From NCBI GenBank assembly GCA_015680685.1, contig MNCI01026937.1:534449-598448 (forward strand): a stretch of 64,000 bases of DNA, in the 5' to 3' direction. The notes beneath the pieces were generated by a model, which was not told where the DNA came from, did no database searches, and saw only the letters and a program-made list of their open reading frames with translations. A program made the position numbers and the translations under genes. Source of the stretch: Gnetum montanum (lineage: Eukaryota > Streptophyta > Gnetopsida > Gnetales > Gnetaceae). Below, piece after piece: positions 10,638 to 23,395 of the stretch. Each line of letters starts with the position of its first letter. Within the stretch, counting starts at the first letter, position 1.

Positions 10638-13600
10638 TCAGACATAGTACTGTTTCAGGTACAGGTGATTTTTGGAATTAGCAAGCTCGTTCCTATCCAT
10701 GTTAGCAAGTTTGAATGCTCCATTATTGTATGCCTTGGTGATTGAGTAAGGCCCTTCCCAGTTAGCTGAGAATTTATTTGGATGTTTGTGGACAACCTTA
10801 AGGACTAGGTCTCCTTCCTTTATCGAGCACTTATGCAGATTGTGTTTGTGTTGTTGCCATTGTTGTTTTTGGTACCACTCAATCTGATCAAGCGTTCGTA
10901 TGCATTCCTCCTCCACCGAGTCAAGGTTAGCAATGCACAGTTCATTACTTTGGCTTTCATCGAGGAGGCTTGAGAGAGCTATCTGCAATGAGGGAACCTG
11001 TAACTCCAAAGGTAAAACAGCTTCAAATCCATATACGAGACTATATGGAGTCTTACCTGTAGATGTTCGATGTGTTGTTCTGTATGCCCATAATGCTTAG
11101 ACTAATTGTTCATGCCATTGCCTCTTGCTCTGATTTAGCATCTTTTTAAGCACCATGATGACAATTTTGTTTGTAGCCTCCACTTGACCATTACTCTATA
11201 GGTAGTAAGGTGACGAGAATGCATGCTTTGGGTGCTATGTGCCCTCCACAAAGTCCTTCATGAACTTTTTCTACAATTGTTTGACCATCGATGCTACTAA
11301 TGCACATCAACAGAATGCCTTCATAGGATTTTCGACACAATGTGTCTCCTATTAATGCATATTGCCGAGAGCATTTTCACATTGCATCTTTTTGAGAATT
11401 TGTCAAATCTTGTGGAGGTTCACCTTGTAGAAGGTACTCTTTTATGTCATTGTACCATTCTGTTGCATGTGTTGTGTTAATGAATTCTATGGGAATTTCA
11501 TCAAGAGTGTCAGTTATAGGTCTGGCACAATTTGTTATCAAACTAGACAATGCATGGAACATTTTAGGTGTCATGTTTAGGGCTAGCATAGCCAGTGCAT
11601 CAGCAATGGTGTTTTCGCTTCTAGGGACATGTTGTATGTCCACGTCTACTAATTACTTCAGTAGATGTTTGGTCAAATCACAATATGGTTGCCAGTGGAG
11701 AGCCTTGTGTGCGTAAACCTTAGTGACTTGATTAATGAGTAACTGTGCATCGCCTCGAACTACAAGATGTGTGATTCCCAAAGTCAATGCTACCAGAAGA
11801 CCTCTAAGAAGACTCTTGTATTCTTCCACGTTGTTGGTACAAGGAAAGGTTAATCGGTAGGCAAAGGGTTGAATTTCTCTGGAGGGATATGTTAAAATGG
11901 TTGTAGCACTTCCTCCTCGGGAAGTTGAAGCTCCATCGAAACAAAGGATTACCTCGTAGTTATCAGGTACGACATCTATACTATTAACATTCTCATCTAG
12001 GAATTCAGGATTAATTATTGCTTGATCATGTGTTGGCAAGATGGTCAACTGTGTGACTAGGGCTTGACCTTTTGTGGAGGATTGAGCAACATAGTGTAGG
12101 TCAAACGCCGCGATCATTGCTTTCCATCTAACTATCCTACTTGAACCGTAAATATTGTTAGTGATGGCTCGTAACACATTATTCTTGCAAATGATATAGA
12201 CCTGATTACGAAAGAGATAATGCCGTCATTTCTTCAAGGAGAAAACAAGGGCAAGGCATAATTTCTCCACGTCATTGTATCATTTTTCATAGGTGATTAG
12301 AGCATGGCTTAAGTAATAAATGGGGATCTCAATTCCATCTTTACATTTTTGGCAAAGCATCGATGCAATGGAAGAATTGGAGTTTGCAAGGTAGATGTAG
12401 AAAGGTTTATCACTATGTGGGGGATAAACTATTGGTAGTTGTGCCAACTCTTGCTTTATGTTCTCAAATGCTTCCTAGCACTATTCAATCCATTGTAAAT
12501 GCACCTCCTTTCATAGAAGGTGTTGCATAAGACTCAACTTATCCATCAGTTTTGCGATAAAGCATCTAATGAATTGCAGCCTACCTTGTAGACACATAGT
12601 TTGGTAAGGTCATGTTAATTATTACCTTAACTTTGTTAGGATCTACTCATATCCTTGTTTTAGAGACTACGAAATCGAGCATTTTGCATGTTTTAACACC
12701 AAATACATACTTCTTTGAATTGAATCTGAGGTCATGTTTGAGACAACGTTTAAGCACCAAATCCAGATCTTTTACATGTTGTTCGATTGTTTAAGATTTG
12801 ACCACAATGTCATCAACATAATCATTGAGCAAATTGAGCATGTAATCACTAAATATATGTCATTACTTGTTGATACGTAGCACTTGCATTTTTAAGACCA
12901 AACGGCATCATCATATAGCAGAATGTGCCCCAAGGTGTCATGAAGGTTGTCTTGAGTTGATGTTCTGGGTTGATTCTTATTTGGTTGTATCTTGAAAATC
13001 CATCCATAAAGGATAACAGTGTATGCCTAGCAGTTTTGTCAATAAGTTGATCGATACTAGGTAGCGGGAAGTCATCATTTATAGTGGCTAAGTTAAGATC
13101 ACGGAAGTCAATGCATATGCGTATACTACCATTCTTCTTAGGGACTACAACAATGTTTGATAGCCAGTCAAAATAATCAACAGCTTAGATGAAACCAACT
13201 TGGTAGAGCTTTGTGATTTCAGCACGGACTGCTAACGCCACTTCAAGTCTAACCTTTCATGCCTTTTGCTTCACTGGTTTGATTTTTGCATCAAGAATGA
13301 TGTTGTGTTGGAAAATTCAGGGGTCTAATCCTCACATGTCGGTATATGACCATGCAAATGTTTTTATATTATCTTTCAGTACTTGAGTGATGTCACTGAC
13401 AAGTTGTGAGTCCAGTAGGGCACTTAATTTCAATGTTCTAGTTTCACCATCAGATGTGGTAATGGGGACTTCAACAAGGGGATCTTCAGTGATATTATCG
13501 GCCTCTAGATCTAAAGTCTTAGCCACATTTTGAGAATAGTCCAATGTTTCCTGAGTGGAGGCTATTAAATTAGTATAAGCATATGGGTCTAGATCCAAGG

Positions 13601-13679
13601 ATTCTAGATTAATTTCTCATTTTACCTCCCCATATGGTCCACTAAGAGACAATGTTGAAAGGATATTCTTGGTGGCCAT
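10638..13679 (-). pseudogene. pol: Tat-type pol of element D: RT, two RNase H domains, integrase (decayed)
   Basis: This frame encodes the polymerase module that copies element RNA into DNA and integrates it. The ATG at 13679 follows a splice-acceptor-like ...TTGGTAG shared with B. Minus-strand landmarks: ESLDLDPYAY near 13600; the RT active site LLNDYVDDIVVKS near 12830-12785; a plant/archaeal-type second RNase H (CFDGASTSRGG near 11940, then NNVEEYKSLLRGL) at 12177-11653; and the end of the integrase region with a chromatin-contact-like tail at 11009-10638 (LELQVPSLQ start, NKFSANWEGPYSI). The extra RNase H supports the Tat lineage. Frame changes and stops are numerous. Most of the integrase core between about 11370 and 11010 has been lost compared with B, so the copy is dead. 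Confidence 0.85.
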
Positions 13680-14240
13680 GTGCTTGCTCCTACCAATTTA
13701 AACCATGGGCGAAGTGAGTGACATTTACTTGACGAAGGTGTTGTTAAATGTAAATGAGCATTTATGTATTGATGAAATTGCAGAACGTAGTGGTAGTTTA
13801 GTGTCATACCTAGACCATATGGCAGTTTTAGGCCATACCAGGCAAGTAATATTCATGTCACATTGTATCATGAATAAGTGTACAAAACATTACTAATTTC
13901 TATGTTTTGTGCAAACAATGAATTTATGGGATTTTAAAGTCTTATGAATTTTCATGTGCACCACTAGGTTATATATATATATTTTCTTTTTTGAATTTGC
14001 ATCATTCTGTTTTGATTTTAAATTTTCTCCTTTCCCCCCCTTTTTTTTATTTTTTTCCATCTTTAATATTTTGGGCTTATCTCCAGAGAATGAGATAATG
14101 AGGAACGCTAGGTAAGAATGAAGCAAAGATGATGTAAATAATAATATGAAAGCAAAAGTTAAACATGAACATGGTAAATTGAATAAATAAAAATAAAGAT
14201 AAATAAAATAAAATAAAATACAAATAAATTAAATTGAGAA
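13680..14240 (-). other. PR-RT spacer of D, left part
   Basis: It corresponds to 33541-34251 in B. It contains two TATGGC..TAAACTRCC units (13790-13850), an (AT) run near 13970 and A/T-rich DNA. The minus-strand sequence TTTAAATTGGTAG at 13702-13690 resembles a splice acceptor 10 bases before the pol ATG. The boundary with the gene block lies near 14240 and cannot be fixed by eye. Confidence 0.5.
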
Positions 14241-14293
14241 TGAAAATAAGGGTTAAAAAGGGGTTTTGAGATACAAAGGCATCATTTGTGTTA

Positions 14294-14417
14294 GCGTGAG
14301 TTTCGTGGACGTTGAGTTGTAGCGTGAGCAAGCTAGAGAGTGCAACATGAGCATCAGCATGAGTTTTGTGGGCGTTGAGTTGCAGCGTGAGCAAGCTAGA
14401 GAGTGCAGCATGAGTTG
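14294..14417 (+). repeat. 62-bp tandem duplication upstream of the 8-exon gene
   Basis: Two near-identical copies (about 14294-14350 and 14356-14413) share GCGTGAGTTT.GTGG.CG, TTGAGTTG.AGCGTGAG and CAAGCTAGAGAGTGCA. They carry the D-type AGCGTGAG motif and lie just upstream of proposed exon 1. Confidence 0.8.
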
Positions 14418-14499
14418 CAGTGTGAGTCATGGACCAGCAATGAAGGGCAAAGGGAAAACAAGTTAGGGCAAAGGGAAAAGGCAAGCGAATCTGGTGTTC

Positions 14500-16882
14500 A
14501 TGGAGGAGAGTGAAGAGCTACTTCAGCATCTCCCTCAAGCCATAATTCCAGCATGGGATAGAACTCTACGTAGGTTTGTTTCCTCTTGTTTCTCTCTAGC
14601 ATTTTATGCACAGCATTAGTTTGGGCAGGGTCTCTCATGGCCGCTATTTTCTGTTGTTTTCTTAGTGTGATTTTGGGTTTTTTTTTCTACCGCGTTGGAT
14701 CAAGATCGTTTGCTATGTTTTTCTTTCCTCGTTTGGGGGAGGGGGGGGTTTAAAGCTTGTACTAGGATTTATCTTTTGCCAACTAGGGAACATTCAACAT
14801 GAGCACATTGACGTAAACCTAGCGTGAACACTCAGGGCATCGTGAGTCCAGGGTAGCGTGAATGCAGGGTAGCATAAGTGCAAGGCAGTGTGAGCTCAGG
14901 GAAACATGAGCTTCCTAGGTAGCGTGAGCTTAGGGCAACATGAACACAGGGACGCTCAACCTGAGTGCTAGGGGAAACCCCCAGCATGAGTTGCAGGAAA
15001 TAGGCAGCGTGCGTTTCTTGGGCAGAGGTAGCGTGTGTGCCGAGAATAGGCCCAGCGTGAGTGATAGGAGAAACATCAGTGTGAGTTCCAAGAACAAGCC
15101 CCAGCATGAATGCGTTGAGGGGTAGGCCCTAATGTGAGTGCCAAGGAACACCTAGCATGCTCACACAAAGGAAACCACAGTGTGAGTTTAGGCGTGTTCA
15201 GCGTGAGTACATTAGGCATGTGCAGCGTGAGTGACGTGGGTGCCCTCCCATGCACAGCATTTCCTTTTTGTTTGGGTTTCTTTTCTTTTTGTTTTTGACA
15301 TGTTTTTCCTTATTTGACCTATGTACAGGCCATGCAATTCAGTTTTTGCTAGGTTCAGTGTCCACTGTGCTTTGATTTTATGTTGCTTGTAATAAACTAT
15401 TTTGTAAAAAATTTTAATGTAACCCCAGCAAGTGTTAAATATACCAAATAAATATTGATGTCCTTGTCTCATGCGGTGAGGCTATGTATTTAAATATTAT
15501 TTATGTGTGTTTTGGTTTATGTGATTTCATACTATTTTGAGCACTTGGACTCTTTACTTACCTAAGGTTTTGGCTATATGCAAGAGGCCTAAACCTTTCC
15601 TCCTTGTGGTTGAGTTCATTGGTGTACTTGCTAGTTTGGCCTCTTTGGACTGGACATACCTCCTTATAACATGCGTATCAGGCCTCATGTGATATGGTTC
15701 TGTCCTGGTGTTGGTTCATTTTTTTCATTCATCTTGCAAAGTTTCAGTGTAGTTATATGGTCTTACTTAAGTGAGCAATTGGCTCATGATATCATTGAAA
15801 TAATGTTTCCTAGATCTACACAAGACATGCTTGCCTTCATTACTGACATAGATGAGGGACCTTTTATAGTTGAGGGAGGCCCTCCCGAGGGTCCTAGGTC
15901 TACTCATCCCTTGACTTGTGTATGGGAACTGCCTAATTATAGCCATTCTAATAGCAGCAACACACTCTTTCTGGCTTTCCATGTTCACACGCTATTCCAA
16001 AACCCACCAAGGATAGTGTATAGAGTGGATAGGTATGTTCTTTTGTGTTTTGCTTTAATTTCTTGATTCTTTTAAAACTATGTCATTATCTAAGCATAAA
16101 TTTTGTTCTCCTATGCAAGCCCTATTTTGATGAGCATGGGATGTATGATGATGATGGTGGGCTTACCTTAACATGCACAGTGTTGGAGACATTCATGGCA
16201 GGCCTCACCCTTCGTGCTACAGTAATAGACCTGACAAGAGCTATCATTGTTAACTACCATAGGCAATTCTCAAGGGCTTTTGAGTGCTGCCAAGTTCATA
16301 GTTGGTTGCATGAGGATTGGGCCTCGAATGGGCCCATTCTTTCTCAGAGGGTTGATCCAGCACCTAACCCACCTACCCCATTTACTGAAGGTAAATGATC
16401 ACACTCTAGACTCCATTTCCTCTATATTACATCATCACCTACTACGCTTTTAACCTTTCACTCTATGTTTCTTTTTATAGCAACCATCTCCTCTGATGAA
16501 GTTACTATTATAATAGGCCATACTGAGGCCACTCATTTTATGAAATATAGGGAGATAGAGCAATCACAACAATGGTTGCAGATGAAGGATCCTGAGTTGA
16601 TCATCAGCCGTCTTACCCAGGCAAGTTTGATGGACTTGTTCACTGCTTTGACTCTTAATGATCCGGTGATTGAGATGGTTACCATTATTGATTCCTTTAG
16701 CGATGATGCTTCTCATTTTACTACACAGGTTCGAGGAGTCAAGGAGTCTTTCCACTTCACTGTTGAGTTCCATTTCGATCTCTTTGGCGTACCCATGGAT
16801 GGTGCTAGGGTGTCCATAGAGAAAGTAACTAAAGAAAGCCAGGTCATAAAGGAGCTTGAAGAGTGGTTAGGTAGGTCTTGGG
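14500..16882 (+). pseudogene. 5' half of the 8-exon gene (exons 1-4a)
   Basis: Exon 1 is MEESEELLQHLPQAIIPAW... and ends in phase 2 at TAG|GTTTGT. Exon 2 begins after TTTCAG at 15747, reads VVIWSYLSEQLAHDIIEIM..., and ends at GATAG|GTATGT (16032). Exon 3 begins after ATCTAAG at 16094 (weak pyrimidine tract), which keeps phase and gives INFVLLCKPYFDEHGMYDDD. The more obvious CAAG acceptor at 16119 would break the phase. Exon 3 ends at GAAG|GTAAAT (16390). Exon 4 begins after TTTTTATAG at 16480 and is open through ...EEWLGRSW to the start of B. No stop interrupts this half. Confidence 0.68.
14574..15747 (+). other. Intron 1 of the 8-exon gene, rich in AGCGTGAG motifs
   Basis: It runs from GTTTGT to TTTCAG. 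From about 14800 to 15235 it is packed with variants of AGCGTGAGY..AGGG (for example at 14850, 14890, 14920, 14990, 15055, 15075 and 15200). These use the same core as the U3 array of element D. No open frame is convincing. It could alternatively be a 5' untranslated or promoter region if exon 1 is wrong. Confidence 0.5.
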
Positions 16883-17089
16883 TGAAAACACCATAAAATT
16901 TTGGCCTAGCACTTTCAGACAAGATTCAAGCTAAGTCATGCAACTACCCAAGCATGAATACAGCATGACCAAACTTGGAGGCCTCTGAAACAGCCCCCGA
17001 TGGTTCATTATTCAATAGGCAAGGTTCCCTTGGGGCCCATAGGTGACTACACCAACTTCCGACATCCAGAATCAAAAGGTTCCGGCTCA

Positions 17090-17920
17090 AAATGCTTGGT
17101 TTTGGCTAAGTACACTTTAGTTACATTGTACAGCGTAAGGATCAGCGTAACCAACTTTTGGAGCCCCCAAATTGAGTCAAAACAAGTTGAAATTAAGCAT
17201 AAGAACCCCCCATGAGCTTCACCAAGGCCCCCAGTAGCTTCTAGCCTCAAGAAAATCAAAATTTGGGCCTCAAATATGCCATTTTTAGTGGATTACGCTG
17301 GAGCTACATTTTCATACGCTACACAACGTATGAACAGCGTGACCAAGGTAAAATGGGATAAAACAAGTAGTTTTAGGCAGCATCTTCGACACCAGAGCAA
17401 TCCATAGGGACCAGCAGCACTCGTACTTATTCATAGGCTTCAAAAACTTCAAATTTTGGCCTCAAATATGTCATTTTGACTTAATGATGCTGGGGTTACT
17501 TTTTCATATGCTGCACAGCGTATGAACAATGTAACCACATAAAATAGGCCCAGAACTGCATCAAAATGAGTTAAAAGATAGCATTCGGAGAACCCTGGAA
17601 GACAAGCAGCACTCAAGCATCAAGAAATAGGCATCAGCATACAGAACCCAGCTTCAAAGATGGTAGTTTCACTTGGTCATGCTAAGGCTTATGCTGGCCA
17701 ACATAAGCCTAGCTTAACCAACCTAAAGTGATCCAAAACAGCATCAAATCTAGGGTAAAATCAGCTCAAATTTGACTTGGAGAACCCCCTAGACATCAAA
17801 CATGCAGATCTACCTTTAGATCAGGCTTTAGAGATCAAAATTGGATTCAAAATGCACTGTTTTTGTTGCACACGCTAAGCAGCGTATGGTAATGTACGGA
17901 GCGGTGTATGATATAGTGTG
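17090..17920 (+). repeat. U3 higher-order modules with TACGCTG/CAGCGTA motifs (B)
   Basis: Modules recur near 17090, 17255, 17450, 17640 and 17820. Most have a TCAAAATTTGG..TCAAAATATG-like lead followed by TTACGCTGG..TTTCATACGCT.CACAACGTATGAACAG-type clusters. The 3' LTR has the same array (about 39360-40200). Confidence 0.75.
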
Positions 17921-18052
17921 TGCACTTGTGACACTGAATTCCCATGCGCTGGACGTTGGACACCGATGCTAAGACATGCCAGAGCCTGCCAGGACACGCT
18001 GATGAAGAAAACAACATACTATAGCATAGATCTAGAGGCCAGAGACAATCCT

Positions 18053-18061
18053 TTTATAAAT
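18053..18061 (+). promoter_or_regulatory. TATA box of B 5' LTR
   Basis: TTTATAAAT lies downstream of the motif array. The 3' LTR copy reads TTTGTAAAT near 40333, a transition that would weaken it. Confidence 0.6.
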
Positions 18062-18823
18062 TTCAAACTCCTTCAACGTGCCAAGTTCATACGTTGTGGA
18101 TTTCATACGCTAGTGTAAAAGTTGATCATGTTAGATGTTGTACATTGTAACATTTCGTGCATATGGTCAATGCACACACCTGTCACCCGATCTAAATTTT
18201 TCTCATCCCATAGCCACTGATCTTCTCCCAGATTTGAATCTCACACCCAAAAATCCTATAAATCTCATATTTTTCCACTAGATCAAGGTTGGAAAATTGG
18301 AATCTCACACACTTAGGAAATTTGGGCATCAATCCCATATGCTAGGCTTCATATAGACTTCAACGTTGTACACCTACAATCCAAAACTTGCATCTTCCCA
18401 ACATCTGTTCTCATCCATCGGGGCTAAACGTCTGCCTTGCGACCAATCTACAACTGCGTTCTGACCGATGCACATTGTAATTTTTTATCAATATAAACCG
18501 TTTGCATTATTTCCTAGATTCTTGCAATTTACATTATTTTTCCTGTTCACATTTTTGTTTTTTTCATTATTTAAATATTTTACATTCGTTTTCATTTGTT
18601 TACATTCAGTTTTGCATTTGTTTACGTATAACCCAATGCATCGCAATTGCATACATTCGGGGAAGTCCTCATTTGATCCACGTGTAGACCATTCAAGGCA
18701 CTCTACCTCCGTTAATTTCCAGCTTGCCCTCAGGCAAAGGCAGGGTCTTACTATTTCATCCATAGATCTCTCGACGTCCGTTCATTCCAGCCCCTCGTCG
18801 ACGATTTTGGACGGTACAGTAAA

Positions 18824-18841
18824 TTAGCGCTAAAAGGAGGG
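18824..18841 (+). promoter_or_regulatory. Primer binding site of B
   Basis: TTAGCGCTAAAAGGAGGG lies five bases after the LTR end. The D copy reads TTGGCACTAGAAGGAGGG at the same spacing. The consensus TTGGCGCTAGAAGGAGGG is typical of plant Tat-type elements. I do not assign the tRNA. Confidence 0.75.
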
Positions 18842-19577
18842 CCTTTTCTCTATTAGATCCACCTCTTAGCATCCCAGATCCAGCGTTCACATGCTGCTGT
18901 GATTGCCAGCGTTCCTATGCTACCTTGTTCCTAGCATTCAGGTGTTGTTTCCTACTGATAAATCCTATTTTCCAATCCAAATGCAGTTTCAGAGTTTTCT
19001 AGGCATGTTCCTGCTTAAATCACAGTGTCCTGTACCTTCATCTCTTAGATCTAGATGCTGCCCATAGCGTCCTGCACTCTCTATTGATTTCAGACATTGT
19101 TTATAGCATCCCTCATCCTTATCTTTCTTTTTTGACACTATTCACAACGTCCAGATCTAAGTTTTCTTCTCAGACGCTACATCTAGCGCTTAGTTTTCTC
19201 ACCCAGACACCCCATCCAACATCTAGATGTTGTTCTATAGGTCAGACATTGCACCATCATTCATCTATATTTCAACATTTCTATTTATACACCACACGTT
19301 GTATTACACCACTCCTTTGGTGTTCACACCCTATTTTTCTTAACATTAGCACCATACGATGTTCCTTACCCTACCTCCCTATACGCTGTGCACATTAATT
19401 ATACGTTATACCTCTTGAAACTCCTTGAACGCTGCTTTTTGTGTTCATACGCTACAGTACATTTTTATAGGCTGAAACTCCTTTGTACACTATTCAAAAA
19501 TTAACAATATTTTTTCTCTCTGACACTTAGTTATTTATTTTCTTTCTCTTACGTTGTTACATCTAGAAACTTTGACA
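18842..19577 (+). other. 5' leader of B
   Basis: Untranslated region between the primer site and the gag ATG. It still carries scattered AGCGTT/AACGCTG motifs (18870-19450), so the motif array extends beyond the LTR. No coding frame is seen. Confidence 0.6.
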
Positions 19578-22120
19578 ATGGACCTTGTGCACACCAACAC
19601 CACTGCCATGCCTGTTACCAACTTCGGTGCTACTATCTTGGGTCCCATCACCACGGCTAAGTCCATAGTCACCCTTGGCGAGATGAACCTTCAGGGGCCA
19701 CCTCACTAGTCACTGAGATTGCAAGGTAAAGATCCCATGTTCACCATCTTAATGCCTGAACAATATAACTTTATTTGTGTTAAAATCCAAGATAACCTGG
19801 CTGTTGACCAAGCCGAACTAGAAGCAAAGAGACACTATGAGCTAATTTACAAAGGAGGTCATGACTTTATTCCCATCGCCTATGATGTCATCCCCCTCAC
19901 TGAATCCCGCCATGAACTCCTATCCCAACTTCTCATGGCCAAGAACCAAACCTCATGCCAACTCGCCATAGAGCCTCAAAACGAAGATGAAGAAGATAAT
20001 TTTGTAGCTTAATCCAAGCATGGGGATTCATACCATACTCTCAGTCCGCATACTTACGCGAATCCATTATTTCACCCTTTCACGGGAGAGACCATGTCTC
20101 TCCACACAGTTAAAAGCACTCAAGCACATGTGCCCCAATAGGAAACACCACTCTTATTTCCACTCTCCCTATGACTGATACTCAATTCAATGTACCCATC
20201 CCCACTATTCTTCCAATCACCACATTATCCCCTCTCCTACAATTACAACCCCAACAACCCCCCTCTCAAACTAATGTAGGAGCAACTTTCCCATCCCAAG
20301 TAATTGGGATGCCATCCATGATACCCGCTTCCACATCTACACATTTGATCCCACAAGTGCAGGTTCATACCACACCCTCGGTTCCTCCAGTACAACACCA
20401 GGTACAAAGTCTCCCCTCATAACCCACAATTGACCAATCACCTGCCCCTGTCACTCAACAACAACAACAACCTACACCTTACGGTATGCAACCCTTAGTA
20501 GAACCCACTGTAAATATTCCGCAAGTGCAACTTCCGACCACTCAACTTTCTTCTTTTGCGCCCACTGTACAATAATCTAACTTGCATACTACACAACCTG
20601 CTGCTTCACCTAGTGCCCAAGACTAGGCCAAAGCTAAAAAAATGATGCAGGAGCTAGCCGACGAGGTAAAATGCCTCAAAACCACTAACAATGAGGAGCT
20701 TAAAGTATTAGACTTTTACCAAAATGATCTTATTAGCTCTTCGGTCCCACCACTAACCTTACCCAAAGGATTTTCTTTGCCTCAACTAACCAAATACAAT
20801 AGGGAAGGAGACCCCAACGCCCATCTAGTCACATTTAGACTAGAATTCCTATTGCTTCAGGCCTAGCCCCACACAATCTTGCATGTGTTCGTGATGTCCC
20901 TCACTGGTAGAGCATTACACTGGTACCGAGCCTTGCCTCGTAACTACATATCCTCTTTGGAGGATCTCTTACACCAGTTCGTTACCAGTTTAAATACAAC
21001 CTGAAACTTGAAGCAACTTTGGACAATCTGATATAGGTAAAACAAGCACTGCTTGAACCTGTACAAAAATTCATCCAAAGATGGAGTGCCGGACTCAATG
21101 AACTTCATGAGCCAATCCCAAAAACATACCTTCTTATGATTCTTAAGGAAGCCGTGAATAATTTTTTCAAATCAAAACTGTACTATCTAAATGCATGCAC
21201 TCTAAACCAAGATTTTGTACAGATTAAAAACATAGAAGAGGCAGCCCAAAATAGCCATGACCCTGCTTACTCAGCCTTTAAAAATCAATACACTAAAAAA
21301 GATAAAGAAAAGGCTNAAGTAGTTGTCTCCAGCGGTAGCCCAGATTCACAACCGATTCTGTGAATTGGTCAAAAACCCAAGCTTGGCAACACCAAATGAG
21401 CCTCCTGTTCCAAGAGGCTTTAGACTAGATCAATTTTGCGAGTACCATCAATGAAATGGGCATGGCACTAATTATTTTTTCACCCTCAAACAAGACATAC
21501 AATGTATGATTGATAGGGGTGAAATAACATTTGACGATGCCAACCTTGTTAAACTACAAAATCAATCTATGGGCATGTACAAAGATCCCCTTAATACTAA
21601 GGAAGCTCCTTATGTTATTAACACGATCCATGTCGGAAATGAGCAAGGAATGCCCAAAAAACCTTTCGTGATTCATGTCCCTGCTACAACGTCAACATCA
21701 TCTCACAATCTTTGTACCCCACATACAATCTTCCTACACCTCAAAAACCATTTGTCATTCATGTACCCCCTACCAATGCAACCGCAAATGTGCAACCACT
21801 TACCTGACCCACTTCCTTTGTGGTCTGGGTGCCACCTGCAGTTGCAACAATGGAGGTACAACCACAAAACTAACCAACTCCCTTTGTAATCAGGATACCA
21901 AAACACCCTGATCTTCAACCTCCTACTCCTTACTTGCAAAACAAGCCAACCCCGTTCGTCATCAAGGTGCCTAAACACCCTAACACACAACCACCTCCAA
22001 CTGCTCAACCGCAACCCCGACCTGCTCCATTCATAATCTGAGTCCCAAAACAACCTAATGTTCAAGCTCCAATGGTTCCCCCATGACCTTTGCGAGAATT
22101 CCTCGTTGACAAACTTACTA
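19578..22120 (+). pseudogene. gag: gag of element B (decayed)
   Basis: Gag forms the virus-like particle that packages element RNA. The ATG at 19578 opens MDLVHTNTTAMPV. The homologous frame in D begins at 47979, and both share GKDP, then YNFICVKIQ and YELIYKGG. Downstream lie a Gln/Pro-rich linker (20170-20600), LPKGFSLPQLTKYN near 20755, the gag core with GRALHWYRALP near 20910, and a C-terminal FCEYHQ.NGHGTNYFF motif (about 21440), a Cys/His pattern like that of Tat gags. Stops and several frame changes break it. One ambiguous base (n) is present at 21316. A Pro-rich linker follows to about 22120. Confidence 0.8.
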
Positions 22121-23395
22121 GGGAATAGTTGAAAAAAGAAAGTCGAAGTCTTGAATTGGGGCCACCGAAACCCACTCCCTTAAACATTGTACCTATGGCT
22201 CCGACAACTGACGAGCCAAGAATGAGCCATGAAAAAAAATTAGGAATTCCAGATACATCAAACCCAACTGTCACACTAGACCACATGAAAACCATTCCAC
22301 AAGATATACAATTTTTGGGTCCAATGGACCAAGTCTCAACCAGCAAGAACATACCAAACAGTAAAGACTTGACCAGTGCCCTAACTCAGGGCACACAGGC
22401 ACTTAAACAAAAAAACACATCTTTAAGCTTGTATGACCTAATGATGACTTCTCAATTTCATCATGAACCCTTAGTATGCATGTTAACATCGATCTCAGTC
22501 AGTAAAGAATTACCTACAAATGAACCTTCCATTCATGCGGTAAAGTCTCCATATCAAGGATCAAGAGCTACTTCACTAGGCTTCAACACTGATACTATAA
22601 AAATAGATAAAAAAAATAGGAGGAGTCACCACTGCACCCATGTTCATAACTATACAAGTAAATCAATTTAAAATACATAGGGTGCACGTAGATGATGGAG
22701 TAGCCACGAACGTAGTACCATACCCCATCATCAAACAGTTAGGGCTAACTAAACTAATCAACCCAACTTCCATGACATTCCTAAAATCATTCAGTGGATC
22801 ACGCATAGTTGTCAAAGGAATACTAACTTTGGATTTCATAGTAGATCAGTTCCCCATGTTAGCTGAATTTGTAGTCATAGATGAGATGTCTGGATTTAAC
22901 TTGATATTGGAACGACCATGGTTAGCCTAATTAAAAGCGGTATCCTCACCCATCCACCAAGAGATTCACCTACCTTACGAGGGCAATGAAATAATTATAC
23001 ACGGTGACACGACTACATCTAACATTTCATCGCACATAGACACAAACCAAGGCTCAGAGGTCAAACTTGATTAGCCTAAATAGGATGACATTACTTTCGA
23101 GCTTAAACAAGATACCACACCCATTGAAAACCAAAATGACAATCAATATCCAAACCGTGATCCCACGGAAAACATGGAAACATCACAAACTGTGGGTACA
23201 TCGCCAGGCATAGAAATGCTGCAAAACATAGAAACACACGAACATGCTAACATAGGGGCCATCCCCCCAGACGTCTCATGGTTAGAATTACCATTTAACA
23301 TAATTAGCAAAGGAGACGTTGAATATACGATTACACCGACATGCCCTACACACCATGTCAATCTTCGAAAATTAAAGAAGCTACTCCATTGTTAA
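22121..23395 (+). pseudogene. Aspartic protease region of element B
   Basis: The protease cleaves the Gag-Pol polyprotein. After a linker (22129-22640) shared with D (NTSLSLYDL.MTS), the protease core reads HRVHVDDGVATNVVP near 22680, where the usual D-S/T-G is D-D-G, followed by LTLDFIV and a flap-to-tail segment FNLILERPWL (usually ...GRPWL) near 22895. A C-terminal extension ends at the stop at 23395. D has the same DDG, so this is a family trait rather than decay. Stops occur at 22928, 23072 and 23081. Confidence 0.75.

Larger units (their letters stand above)
16883..18818 (+). repeat. 5' LTR of element B (1936 bp)
   Basis: It aligns along its length with 39155-41099. It starts at TGAAAACACC after the host exon and ends ACGGTACA, five bases before the primer site. 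It has TG...CA termini. Five modules of about 190 bp with AGCGTA motifs occupy 17090-17920, and the TATA box is at 18055. Confidence 0.92.

Noticed and set aside
16114-16120. CAAG at 16116-16119 as exon 3 acceptor
   Set aside because: It looks better as a splice site but would break the phase with exon 2. The acceptor at 16094 keeps the frame.
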